A stretch of 56,835 bases of DNA from positions 1 through 56,835 of the forward strand of contig CAMZFK010000002.1 in assembly GCA_947306055.1 (NCBI GenBank). The letters are read 5' to 3'. Each line of letters starts with the position of its first letter. Position 1 is the first letter of the stretch. The DNA comes from an uncultured Candidatus Saccharibacteria bacterium. GTDB taxonomy: Bacteria; Patescibacteriota; Saccharimonadia; Saccharimonadales; Saccharimonadaceae. Below are positions 24,386-32,767 of the stretch, in pieces. Position numbers and translations under genes: made by a program. The notes under the pieces were generated by a model that was not told the origin of the DNA, did not search any database, and was given only the letters and a program-made list of their open reading frames with translations.

Positions 24386-25360
24386 ATGAATCCTAAAGAA
24401 GACGATATTTTGAACGCAAAAGATTTAGTGCTCGACTTCGACGAGCCAGAGACAGATGATCTCGAGAATGAAGAAGAGCTTTCAGATGAAGACCTTGCCA
24501 TTACGGCCGAGAATGTTGATGCTTTTGCGGATGACTCAGTTAGACTTTATCTTCGAGAAATCGGCAAAATCCCACTTCTTACTCCAGAAGAAGAGGCCGA
24601 TCTTGCCGCGCGTATTGTAAAAGGCGACAAAAAGGCCAAAGACAAGATGGTCGAGAGTAACATGCGTCTCGTCGTCTCGATTGCTAAGCGTTATGGTGGT
24701 CGTGGCCTCGACTTCCTAGACCTCATCCAGGAAGGAAATACCGGTCTTCTTCGTGCAGTTGAGAAATTTGATCCAGCCAAAGGCTTCAAATTTTCTACTT
24801 ACGCTACTTGGTGGGTGCGCCAAGCGATTACTCGCGCTATCGCTGACCAAGCCCGCACGATTCGTATTCCAGTCCACATGGTAGAGACTATTAACAAAGT
24901 CTTAAGGACCACGCGTAAACTTACTTCCGAACTCAACCGTGAGCCGACCAACGAAGAAATCGCTAAAGAGCTAGGCCTAGAGCCAGAAAAAGTCGACTAT
25001 GTCATGCGTATTAAACAAGACATCGCATCCCTTGATGCTTCAGTCGGTCGCGAAGGCGATGACGAAGACTCGGTGCTCGGTGACTTCGTCGAGGACGAAG
25101 AACGAGATAGTCCAGAAGATTCCGCCGCAAATCAAATCTTAAAAGAACAACTTTCCGAGATTATTGCTACCCTTACAGATCGCGAACAGAAGATCATTCG
25201 CCTCCGTTTCGGCATTGGTGGCGGTCGCCCACACACGCTAGAAGAGGTTGGCAACGAATTTGACGTCACGCGTGAGCGTATCCGCCAGATTGAAGCCAAA
25301 GCCCTCTCCAAACTCCGCAAGAACAAAGACACCAAGAAATTACACGAATATTTAAAATAG
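24386..25360 (+). CDS. rpoD: primary RNA polymerase sigma factor
   Basis: 324 residues: an acidic region 1.1-like N-terminus (1-50), region 1.2 ([21 protein letters not shown]), region 2 ([41 protein letters not shown]), region 3 ([14 protein letters not shown]) and region 4 ([18 protein letters not shown]...[28 protein letters not shown]). The non-conserved region between 1.2 and 2 is lacking, as in small RpoD/SigA proteins. Region 2.4 ([10 protein letters not shown]) is standard, consistent with the TATAAT boxes throughout the window. The extended -10 preference would be read by region 3.0. Confidence 0.95.
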   Translation: MNPKEDDILNAKDLVLDFDEPETDDLENEEELSDEDLAITAENVDAFADDSVRLYLREIGKIPLLTPEEEADLAARIVKGDKKAKDKMVESNMRLVVSIAKRYGGRGLDFLDLIQEGNTGLLRAVEKFDPAKGFKFSTYATWWVRQAITRAIADQARTIRIPVHMVETINKVLRTTRKLTSELNREPTNEEIAKELGLEPEKVDYVMRIKQDIASLDASVGREGDDEDSVLGDFVEDEERDSPEDSAANQILKEQLSEIIATLTDREQKIIRLRFGIGGGRPHTLEEVGNEFDVTRERIRQIEAKALSKLRKNKDTKKLHEYLK

Positions 25361-25370
25361 GAGAGAAGAT

Positions 25371-25781
25371 ATGAAAAAAATCATTCTAGGTATCATTACG
25401 GCAGTCATGGGTATTTTTATGGCGACTACGCCAGCCTTTGCAGAAGTCAAGAGATGCTATTGCGAAGGGGGCAAAGAAGGCATACAGACCGCTCTCCTTG
25501 GTGACGAAAATGGTTGCTACTGTGCAGAAGATGGCAGGGGCGGAGGAGTTATCCATATTCTAAATCTCGTCGTCAATATTATGACAGTCGGTGTTGGTAT
25601 CCTCGGTGTAGTTGGCATCAGCATTGTCGGCATCCAGTATCTGACCGCCGGTGGCAATGAAGAACGCACCAGAAAAGCCAAGCGCCGTATGATCGAGATA
25701 GTTCTCGGCATAGTCGCCTACGTCGTGATTTACGCCCTACTTGTATGGCTAATTCCAGATTTCAAACCAATCGGCGCCTAA
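25371..25781 (+). CDS. TrbC/VirB2-like membrane protein
   Basis: 136 residues: signal peptide (KKIILGIITAVMGIFMATTPAFA), a Cys-containing loop (RCYCEGGKEG...GCYCAEDG), then two membrane helices separated by YLTAGGNEERTRKAKRRMIE. The Gly-Gly-Asn plus basic-loop arrangement between two helices is typical of the TrbC/VirB2 family, the pilin of type IV secretion/conjugation systems. GGAGAGAAG precedes the ATG and the gene lies 10 nt after rpoD, an odd partner. With the TraG-like ATPase at 47909-50527 it suggests a secretion system, but other subunits are not seen here. Confidence 0.72.
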   Translation: MKKIILGIITAVMGIFMATTPAFAEVKRCYCEGGKEGIQTALLGDENGCYCAEDGRGGGVIHILNLVVNIMTVGVGILGVVGISIVGIQYLTAGGNEERTRKAKRRMIEIVLGIVAYVVIYALLVWLIPDFKPIGA

Positions 25782-25782
25782 A

Positions 25783-26691
25783 ATGCAACGACTACTAGTC
25801 ATCTATAATCCAAGCTCATCCAATTACAAACGCGTCAAAGCCGAAGTCCTAGACAAGCTCAATGTCTTAAACGGCTATATGATAGGTAAATACGACATCA
25901 AAAAGACTTCTTTTGATGCAAACAAAAGAGAAATCGCTAGTATCATTAATGACGGAGACATAGTTTTGTCGGTCGGCGGAGACGCCACGGCAGCCGTCAG
26001 CGCAAACGCAATTCTAGAATCAGGGAAAGACGCCACCCTGTCCGTCCTGCCATACGGCAATTTTAATGATCTTGCCCGCACTCTAGGTATGATGAAATAT
26101 AGCGACGTCTTCAAAAAACGCAAAGCAAAAGTGCTTTATCCACTAGATATTATAATAAATGGCGTCCACTGGCGATATGCCACTTGCTACGTCACCATCG
26201 GCATGACCGCCGAATCCGTCGATATTTTTAATAATCCAAAAGTCAGGAAAAGCCTTCAAAAAGGTCATAGGAGCTCATGGCGCTCGTACCTCTCGCTTGC
26301 GAAATGGTATTTCAAAAATCGCCGCAAGAAGATTTTTCTGCCAGAATTTACAGTTAATGGCAAAAAGGTCAAGAAAAACACGAGCGATTATATCGCAGTG
26401 AATGGACGCTCCGTCTGCCGAGTGATGAAGGGGAGGGAAGATTACCTGCGGCCGAGAGCTTTTCGTAGTGGGGCGTATCGCCTTACGAGTTTCCCTAGGC
26501 TTTTCTGTCTGATGTCTAGAGCGATTTTGTTCCGCATCCCTAATGACAAGACTATTAATGATCGTCTGGAATTTTCTACTCCAACCACTATCGAAGTCCA
26601 AGCCGAAGGCGAAAATCGCGTCTTTAAAGGCGTAAGAACCATCGAGATTAAGAAGTCTTCCAAAAAATATATAAAAGTCACAAAAAAATAA
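25783..26691 (+). CDS. diacylglycerol kinase-family lipid kinase
   Basis: 302 residues. DAGK catalytic domain features: LVIYNPSSSNYKRV (NPxSG-like), IVLSVGGDATAAVSAN (GGDGT loop with Ala for Gly) and LPYGNFNDLARTLG (PLGTxNDFAR variant). The C-terminal beta-sandwich (EFSTPTTIEVQAEGE...) matches YegS/BmrU proteins. It probably phosphorylates a membrane lipid or sphingoid base. Substitutions in the nucleotide loop may alter substrate or activity. It follows the VirB2-like gene by 1 nt. Confidence 0.8.
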   Translation: MQRLLVIYNPSSSNYKRVKAEVLDKLNVLNGYMIGKYDIKKTSFDANKREIASIINDGDIVLSVGGDATAAVSANAILESGKDATLSVLPYGNFNDLARTLGMMKYSDVFKKRKAKVLYPLDIIINGVHWRYATCYVTIGMTAESVDIFNNPKVRKSLQKGHRSSWRSYLSLAKWYFKNRRKKIFLPEFTVNGKKVKKNTSDYIAVNGRSVCRVMKGREDYLRPRAFRSGAYRLTSFPRLFCLMSRAILFRIPNDKTINDRLEFSTPTTIEVQAEGENRVFKGVRTIEIKKSSKKYIKVTKK

Positions 26692-26700
26692 GCGTTTTTG

Positions 26701-26730
26701 TTGCAATTTTTATAATACTTGTGCTATAAT
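26701..26730 (+). promoter_or_regulatory. promoter of the giant surface-protein gene
   Basis: TTGCAA, 18 bp, TATAAT preceded by TGC. The leader of about 38 nt includes GAGAGGA and AGAGG before ATG 26776. Confidence 0.7.
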
Positions 26731-26775
26731 TATAGACAGTTAATCAGAGGTTTTATTGAGAGGACAAGAGAGGTA

Positions 26776-29700
26776 ATGATATCCACAAAAATCAAACACC
26801 AAATTAGCAGTATTAAATGGATGCGAAATGCAGCCTACTTTTCCATCCTAACTCTAGCCCTGCTTCTATCCTTTACCATTAATCCAGTAGGTAAAGAAAC
26901 CAGCGTAGAAGCCATTACTGGTACTGCTAATGCGGCTACAACCTCTCTAACCCTTAGCAGTACCAGTAATGAAGCCAAACTCACTATCTCTCCAACTAAT
27001 AGCAATGGCACCTTCACTTCCTCCACAGGCAGTGATATAGCCTCCTTCATGATTACCACAAACAACTACACAGGCTATACCCTAGGTATCACAGCTAGTG
27101 ATAATACTGGTAATCTAGTAAACACTAATACTAATGATACTATAGCTAGTATTACAGCAAATCTCACAGAATCATCCTTCAATACATCCACCAACAACAA
27201 CAAATGGGGCTACAAACCAAGCAGATATGTAGACACCACCAACAACACTACCACTACAATAGACAACACAGGCAATAACTCAGTCTTCCTCCCATCCCCT
27301 ACCACCTTCCCAACTCTCCTAGGTATCACAAGTACAGCTAATAGCATAGACAATAATAGCAGTAATGCAGATAACTATACTATAGCTCTAGGCCTAAGAG
27401 CAGACTATCACCTAGCTCCAGGCACCTACACCAAGACCTTCACCCTAACAGCCCTAGCTAATGATGCACCATATACTATCTACTACAACAAGAACACTAG
27501 TGATACTGTAACCAACATGCCTACCACCTCCACCAGTGGCTCTATCTCAGACACATCCATCACTCTAGCAAACAACATCCCCCAAAGAGCCCACTATACC
27601 TTCATAGGCTGGTGTAATAAAGAAACTACTACCACAAACGGTATAGATTCCTGTACAGGTACTAACCCAACCACCGGAGCAGCAGCTACAGTCTACAATC
27701 CAAACGGCAATAACACCAACCTCACCTACTACCTAGACCAAACCACAGAAAACATCACTACACTCTATGCTATGTGGAAGATTGATATGTTCACCATCAA
27801 TATCACTACCACCAATGGTGCAAGCAGTATCTCCATAGACAGCACTAACTACAACAATGGCACTACTGCCTCCCTAGCTTATGGTTCCACCCATACCATT
27901 ACTGGTAATTACGCCTCAGGCTACGAGTTTGACAGCTGGTCTACATCTGGCAATATCTCACTAACAAGCACTTCTTCATCCACCACCACCATGACCGTTA
28001 CTGGTGCGGGGACACTAACGCTAAATGGAAAGCAGAGCTGTGTGACGATCAGCGGATACCTTCAAGATTTTACTGGGACAGCGGACTACTGTAGCACTAC
28101 TGGCACTCTCACAGACAGCAGAGACGGGACTAGCTATACTGTGGGTAAATTAGCGGATAATAAGTGGTGGCTGTTAGATAACTTAGCCCTAGACATTACC
28201 ACCTCCACAGTGAAGAATAATCTCTCTGAGACCAATACTAACGCCTCAAATACTACGCTAAACTATCTCAAGAATGGTGGTGGCACCACTTCGGACCAAT
28301 ATGCCATGATTGGAGTTACCACTACTTGGGATGATAGTCAGTATAAGTATTCTGGTCCAAAAATCGCCACTAGTGGCACATGCTATGACACTAACTGCGT
28401 AAACGACCCAGAGTCTGGTCAATGGGCCAAAGACAGTCTAATAAGTTATGGGGACGGCTCTAATAGGATAGGCATTTACTACAATTTTTGTGCAGCCTCT
28501 GCAGGCTCATACTGCTATGGCAACGCTACCACTGGCTACGGCACGCCTTCTGGTAATGCCACCGAAGACATCTGCCCAGCAGGCTGGCGTTTACCTATAG
28601 GCGGGACGGCGAATAATGAATACGGAGCTCTATATACTGCCTATTCTAACAACGTTACGGATTCTATAAACGCGCTTCATGTCGCTCCCTCTGGTCAGTT
28701 TATCCCAAATTCAGCTAGGACGCAGGGGGGTAGAGGCCTCTTTTGGGCATCCACTAATATTGGCGATATGGCCATGTATGGTCTACTCATGCTTAATCGT
28801 AACGACCTTAGCGTGAGCGCTGTCCTAGACCGTAACTACGGTTATTCGGTTCGTTGCGTCTTGGATCGAGTAGACTACACATTCGCTTATAATAAAAATA
28901 CAAATGACGTCGTCTCAAATGTGCCAACTATCCAAACTGGTAGCACTCTCTCTGTGAACGGGATTACCATTCCAAATGATACTCCTGCCCGCTCTGGTTA
29001 TGCTTTTCTTGGTTGGTGCACCACCCAGCCAACTACGAATAGTGGCATAGATTCCTGCTCCGGTGCTACTTACTATCCAAGCACTCGGTATATAGAATAT
29101 GGCCGAACAGGACTAGTCTCTGGTACTTTTTATGCCATGTGGAGAGCACTCTCTTCAATGTCGACTATACAGAATATTGCTAGGGCCTCTTGTTCAGCTA
29201 GCCCAACTGAAGTTTACGATGTCCGTGATAATAATATCTACGCCATTCAAAAGCTCGCCGACGGTAAATGCTGGCTTCTAGACAATCTCCGTCTAGACCT
29301 CACAAACTCTACGGTAAAAGCCAATCTCTCTGTCACTAATACTAATGCTTCGAATACGACTCTAAATTACCTCAAAAATGGTGGTGGTACTACTTCAGAC
29401 CAATATGCTATCACTGGCGTAGTTGGATGGACAAGTAGTCCTAACTATGCTAGCTCATATAGCTTTTCAGATCCACTAATTGCTATCAGTGGTACTAATA
29501 AAACTAGTAATAATATTAGTAACTGGACTAAAGATACCACGGCGTCTTTCGCTATGGGCCAATCTGGAACGGGTAAAATAGGTGTATACTATAACTTCTG
29601 TGCTGCTTCTGCAGGTAGCTACTGCTATGGCGATGGTACAAGTTCTAATCCAATCTCCATCAATGTTACCGAAGATATCTGCCCAGCAAATTGGCGTATG

Positions 29701-31068
29701 CCTACAGGTGGTAGTAATGGAGAATACAGAGCTCTCTATACTGCCTATTCTAGCGACGGAGCAGCCTTCGTCAACATTCTCCACACCCCTCTCTCTGGCT
29801 ACTTCTACAGTAATGGCTCAGCCTACACTCAAGGTCTCCACGGCTACTTTTGGTCAGCATCTTTCTATAGTAATGGTGGCGGCGGTAGAGCCAGGTATTT
29901 GTTACAAGTTACTTCGTCAGGCGTAGACACGACATATTATACTCCTGCAAGTTATGGCTATTCAGTTCGCTGCGTTTTTGACCCACCCACACAGTACACC
30001 ATTACTTATAATAAAAATACTAGTGACACTGTTTCGAATATGCCAGCCAAACAAACTGGCAATGCCAGATCCATTGATTCAATCGTCCTTTCGGACAGTG
30101 TCCCTACTCGCTCTGGTTATGCTTTTCTTGGTTGGTGCACCACCCAGCCAACTACGAATAATGGCATAGATTTTTGCTCTAGCATCTCATATAATCCGAG
30201 AGACCAATATAATATAAACTCCGGCCAAGCAGAATCAGTTTCTATTATCCTCTATGCTATGTGGCAATCGTATTCTTTAGCACCAATAATGCAAAACGTC
30301 ACAGCTAGTACTTGCTACACATTCCCAATATTTGCTAGGGATTCCCGCGACAATGAACTTTATTCTATTCAAAAACTTGCCGACGGTAAATGTTGGCTAC
30401 TAGATAATCTCCGCTTGGATCTCACAAACTCTACAGTAAAAGCCAATCTTTCCGCTACTAATACTAATGCTTCAAACACGACTTTAAATTATCTTAAAAA
30501 TGGCGGGGGCGCTAATTCGGACCAATATGCTATGACTGGGGCTACTGCTACTTGGAACAATAGCCGGTATAGGTATTCTGGCCCTAAAATCGCTGCTAGT
30601 GGCACTGGCAATAATGGTGATTGGACTAAAGACACCGAGGTTCCTCTCGCTATGGGTCAGTCTGGCTCTGGTAAAATAGGCATATATTATAACTATTGCG
30701 CTGCTTCTGCAGGCTCATACTGCTATGGCAACGCTACCACTGGCTCCGGCACGCCTTCTGGTAATGCCACCGAAGACATCTGCCCAGCAGGCTGGCGTAT
30801 ACCTACAGGTGGTAGTAATGGAGAATACCAAGCTCTCTATACTGCCTATTCTAGCGATAGAGCAGCATTTGTTAATGCTCTCCGCACTCCTATTTCGGGG
30901 TATTTCTATAGTGGCGCTAGTAGTCAAAGCTCAATTGGCTACTTTTGGTCGTCTACATACAGCAGCTCTTCCGGCATGTATGATTTGTATGTGGCTACGT
31001 CTGGTTTTAGCGCGCAGTATAGCAGCAGTCGCTATAATGGCTACTCCATCCGCTGCATCCTCAAATAG
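26776..31068 (+). CDS. large surface protein with FISUMP and Listeria-Bacteroides repeats
   Basis: 1430 residues. N-terminal signal/anchor helix (AAYFSILTLALLLSFTI), then a Thr/Ser/Asn-rich beta domain (to about residue 230). Three InlB-type Listeria-Bacteroides repeats contain FIGWCNKE or FLGWCTTQ and end YAMW (near nt 27480-27780, 28873-29145, 29995-30265). Each is followed by a FISUMP-like domain with DGKCWLLDNLRLDL, TEDICPAGWR(L/I)PTGG and a YSVRC ending (near 28040-28870, 29160-29985, 30290-31065). No LPXTG or C-terminal helix is seen. The coding strand is strikingly purine-poor and Thr/Asn-rich, unlike its neighbours. It is likely an adhesin; repeat units show recent DNA exchange. Confidence 0.85.
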   Translation: MISTKIKHQISSIKWMRNAAYFSILTLALLLSFTINPVGKETSVEAITGTANAATTSLTLSSTSNEAKLTISPTNSNGTFTSSTGSDIASFMITTNNYTGYTLGITASDNTGNLVNTNTNDTIASITANLTESSFNTSTNNNKWGYKPSRYVDTTNNTTTTIDNTGNNSVFLPSPTTFPTLLGITSTANSIDNNSSNADNYTIALGLRADYHLAPGTYTKTFTLTALANDAPYTIYYNKNTSDTVTNMPTTSTSGSISDTSITLANNIPQRAHYTFIGWCNKETTTTNGIDSCTGTNPTTGAAATVYNPNGNNTNLTYYLDQTTENITTLYAMWKIDMFTINITTTNGASSISIDSTNYNNGTTASLAYGSTHTITGNYASGYEFDSWSTSGNISLTSTSSSTTTMTVTGAGTLTLNGKQSCVTISGYLQDFTGTADYCSTTGTLTDSRDGTSYTVGKLADNKWWLLDNLALDITTSTVKNNLSETNTNASNTTLNYLKNGGGTTSDQYAMIGVTTTWDDSQYKYSGPKIATSGTCYDTNCVNDPESGQWAKDSLISYGDGSNRIGIYYNFCAASAGSYCYGNATTGYGTPSGNATEDICPAGWRLPIGGTANNEYGALYTAYSNNVTDSINALHVAPSGQFIPNSARTQGGRGLFWASTNIGDMAMYGLLMLNRNDLSVSAVLDRNYGYSVRCVLDRVDYTFAYNKNTNDVVSNVPTIQTGSTLSVNGITIPNDTPARSGYAFLGWCTTQPTTNSGIDSCSGATYYPSTRYIEYGRTGLVSGTFYAMWRALSSMSTIQNIARASCSASPTEVYDVRDNNIYAIQKLADGKCWLLDNLRLDLTNSTVKANLSVTNTNASNTTLNYLKNGGGTTSDQYAITGVVGWTSSPNYASSYSFSDPLIAISGTNKTSNNISNWTKDTTASFAMGQSGTGKIGVYYNFCAASAGSYCYGDGTSSNPISINVTEDICPANWRMPTGGSNGEYRALYTAYSSDGAAFVNILHTPLSGYFYSNGSAYTQGLHGYFWSASFYSNGGGGRARYLLQVTSSGVDTTYYTPASYGYSVRCVFDPPTQYTITYNKNTSDTVSNMPAKQTGNARSIDSIVLSDSVPTRSGYAFLGWCTTQPTTNNGIDFCSSISYNPRDQYNINSGQAESVSIILYAMWQSYSLAPIMQNVTASTCYTFPIFARDSRDNELYSIQKLADGKCWLLDNLRLDLTNSTVKANLSATNTNASNTTLNYLKNGGGANSDQYAMTGATATWNNSRYRYSGPKIAASGTGNNGDWTKDTEVPLAMGQSGSGKIGIYYNYCAASAGSYCYGNATTGSGTPSGNATEDICPAGWRIPTGGSNGEYQALYTAYSSDRAAFVNALRTPISGYFYSGASSQSSIGYFWSSTYSSSSGMYDLYVATSGFSAQYSSSRYNGYSIRCILK
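28498..28590 (+). repeat. 93-bp direct repeat, copy 1
   Basis: Identical to 30706-30798 except for one base (ctac versus ctcc). It encodes the AGSYCYGNATTG...TEDICPAGWR segment of FISUMP units 1 and 3; unit 2 is clearly diverged here. Confidence 0.9.
30706..30798 (+). repeat. 93-bp direct repeat, copy 2
   Basis: Second copy of the 93-bp repeat (92/93 identity with 28498-28590), evidence of recent recombination or gene conversion between FISUMP units. Confidence 0.9.
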
Positions 31069-31079
31069 CCCCTATCCTC

Positions 31080-31108
31080 TTGCACATTATCTCTATCCGT
31101 GATATAAT
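31080..31108 (+). promoter_or_regulatory. promoter of rpsU
   Basis: TTGCAC, 17-bp spacer, TATAAT; ATG lies 10 nt after the hexamer, so the leader is 0-4 nt. Confidence 0.8.
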
Positions 31109-31118
31109 ACGTCCTAGT

Positions 31119-31337
31119 ATGGCTATTAAAGTTACTAGAAAAGATCAGGGCGAAGCGAACGAGAATATCATCCGTCGTTTCAACCGCAAAGTTCTTCAGA
31201 GCGGTATTATGCCTCTCAAGAAGTCGCAGATGCGTTTTGAGAAACCTATCTCGAAGCGTGAGCGCCGCTTGAAGGCTATCATCCGCGAAGCCCGCAAGGC
31301 AGAGAAGACAGAGCGCATTAAATTAGGCCTCAAATAA
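31119..31337 (+). CDS. rpsU: small ribosomal subunit protein bS21
   Basis: 72 residues, with the bS21 pattern ANENIIRRFNRKVLQSGIM followed by a basic helix (RRLKAIIREARKAEKTERIKL). It sits near the 16S 3' end and aids initiation on structured or Shine-Dalgarno mRNAs. ATG 31119 is chosen: an upstream frame start at 31080 would lie in the -35 hexamer. Monocistronic with a strong terminator. A nearly leaderless mRNA for the protein that flanks the anti-Shine-Dalgarno is noteworthy. Confidence 0.92.
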   Translation: MAIKVTRKDQGEANENIIRRFNRKVLQSGIMPLKKSQMRFEKPISKRERRLKAIIREARKAEKTERIKLGLK

Positions 31338-31339
31338 AA

Positions 31340-31366
31340 ATATCTCCCCACAGGGGAGATATTTTG
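31340..31366 (+). terminator. rpsU terminator
   Basis: AATATCTCCCC-ACA-GGGGAGATATT, 11-bp stem, then TTG. The adk -10 (31371-31376) begins 5-7 nt after the stem. Confidence 0.9.
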
Positions 31367-31370
31367 TTAT

Positions 31371-31376
31371 ATAATA
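31371..31376 (+). promoter_or_regulatory. -10 of the adk-map operon
   Basis: TATAAT, 5 nt before ATG 31382, no Shine-Dalgarno: leaderless. The -35 would lie within the rpsU terminator hairpin. Confidence 0.6.
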
Positions 31377-31381
31377 TATAT

Positions 31382-31975
31382 ATGATTATACTATTTGGTT
31401 TAGCAGGCTCCGGCAAAGGCACACAAGGGAAGGCACTTTCCGAGATTTTTGGTTGGCGCTGGATGTCTAATGGCGAAGCTATTCGCCAAAGCAAGAAATA
31501 CGACGACATCATCAATCGTGGCGAGCTGATCCCGGATGACGATGTCATCCACCTCATGTCCGAGCAGATAGATAAGGCCGAAGCCGAAGGCTTCGACATG
31601 ATTCTTGACGGCTACCCGCGCAACGAATACCAAGCCGAATACGTAGTGTCTCACTACCTAGGCAAGCTAGACGGTGGCATCATCCTTGAAGTCCCAAAAG
31701 AAGAATTATACAAGCGCCTCGCCCTTCGTGGTCGTGATGACGACAAAGAGAAGGAGTCCATAGACCGCCGCTTTGCCATCTTTGAACAAAATATTTGTTC
31801 AATTGTAGCCCTATTAGAGTCCAATAATATCCCTGTAGAGCGAGTGAATGGCGTCGGTACGGTTGAAGAAGTCACAGAACGATTAATTTCTGTGATCAAA
31901 AAAATCAATCCCTCAGCCACGCCACAGCTAAAGGATGTCAATGGTGGAGAAATCGAGAAGAGCTATGGTGAATAA
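31382..31975 (+). CDS. adk: adenylate kinase
   Basis: 197 residues. P-loop MIILFGLAGSGKGTQGKAL, NMP-binding region (SNGEAIRQ), the LDGYPRNEYQAEYV motif and RLALRGRDDDKEKESIDRRF with the LID reduced to a short loop. It interconverts AMP, ADP and ATP. The short LID form without zinc Cys is smaller than the 214-residue long type. In-frame TTG/ATG choices upstream fall within the promoter. map overlaps the 3' end by 11 nt. Confidence 0.92.
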   Translation: MIILFGLAGSGKGTQGKALSEIFGWRWMSNGEAIRQSKKYDDIINRGELIPDDDVIHLMSEQIDKAEAEGFDMILDGYPRNEYQAEYVVSHYLGKLDGGIILEVPKEELYKRLALRGRDDDKEKESIDRRFAIFEQNICSIVALLESNNIPVERVNGVGTVEEVTERLISVIKKINPSATPQLKDVNGGEIEKSYGE

Positions 31976-32741
31976 AGACACCGCCTCCCCAGCTGAGCTA
32001 GACCAAAAAATCGCCGCCATGAGAAAAGGTGGCAAAATCCTCGGCAATCTCTTAAGAGACCTCAGGGATTATGTCAAGCCAGGCATGACCGGCAAAGAAA
32101 TCGACGCTTGGGTTCGCGCCGAGATAGTCAAACGCGGTGCTACCGTCGCCTACGACGACCTAGAAGAAGAATTCCCAGGGGCTATCTGTATCTCTGTAAA
32201 TGACGAGTTAGTTCACGGCGCTCCAAAAGACGAGCCCCTAGAAGAAGGCGATAAGGTTTCTTTTGATCTCGTCATTGGCTATGGCGGTTATTATACTGAT
32301 TCTGCCTTTACGATGATAGTTGGCAGCAAAGGTTCTCCGGCAGTCAAAAAGATGATTGAAATTACAGAGTCATCATTATGGGAAGGTATCGCTGAAGTGA
32401 AGCCAGGGGCTCATATCGGCGACATCGGCTCCGCCGTTGAAAAAGTACTAAAAAAAGGTTATCTCGGCGTGATCGAAAATTACGTCGGTCACGGCATTGA
32501 CAAAAAAATGCACACCGCACCAGAAGTCCCAAATTATGGCAAAAAAGGACACGGCTACAAGCTGGTTGAAGGTGACACTATCGCCATCGAGCCGATGTCT
32601 TGTCTCGGCAAGCCGGCTAATTATGTAGACAAAGATGATAATTGGTCCGTTAAGATGAAAGACGGCTCGATTGGTTGCCATTGCGAGCACACCGTTCTCG
32701 TGACGAAAGATGGCTACGAAGTACTAACTTTAGCGGATTAA
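31965..32741 (+). CDS. map: methionine aminopeptidase
   Basis: 258 residues, type I MetAP. Metal ligands are visible: FDLVIGYGGYYTDSA (two Asp), GHGID (His), IAIEPM (Glu) and CHCEHTVLV (Glu); VNDELVHGAP carries the substrate His. It removes N-terminal Met from new proteins. ATG 31965 has GAGAAGAG upstream; an earlier in-frame ATG at 31935 is possible. The adk-map order is the same as in the classic secY-adk-map ribosomal cluster, here detached from secY. Confidence 0.94.
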   Translation: MVNKDTASPAELDQKIAAMRKGGKILGNLLRDLRDYVKPGMTGKEIDAWVRAEIVKRGATVAYDDLEEEFPGAICISVNDELVHGAPKDEPLEEGDKVSFDLVIGYGGYYTDSAFTMIVGSKGSPAVKKMIEITESSLWEGIAEVKPGAHIGDIGSAVEKVLKKGYLGVIENYVGHGIDKKMHTAPEVPNYGKKGHGYKLVEGDTIAIEPMSCLGKPANYVDKDDNWSVKMKDGSIGCHCEHTVLVTKDGYEVLTLAD

Positions 32742-32753
32742 TCCGTTATTTGT

Positions 32754-32761
32754 GATATAAT
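32754..32761 (+). promoter_or_regulatory. extended -10 of the hydrolase gene
   Basis: TGA-type context with TATAAT at 32756-32761, 6 nt before ATG 32768; leaderless. Confidence 0.65.
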
Positions 32762-32767
32762 ATATAT

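Noticed and set aside
26400-26520. GC-rich imperfect hairpin in the lipid kinase as another palindromic element
   Set aside because: The protein segment (RSGAYRLTSF) matches the expected family sequence, so nothing is inserted.
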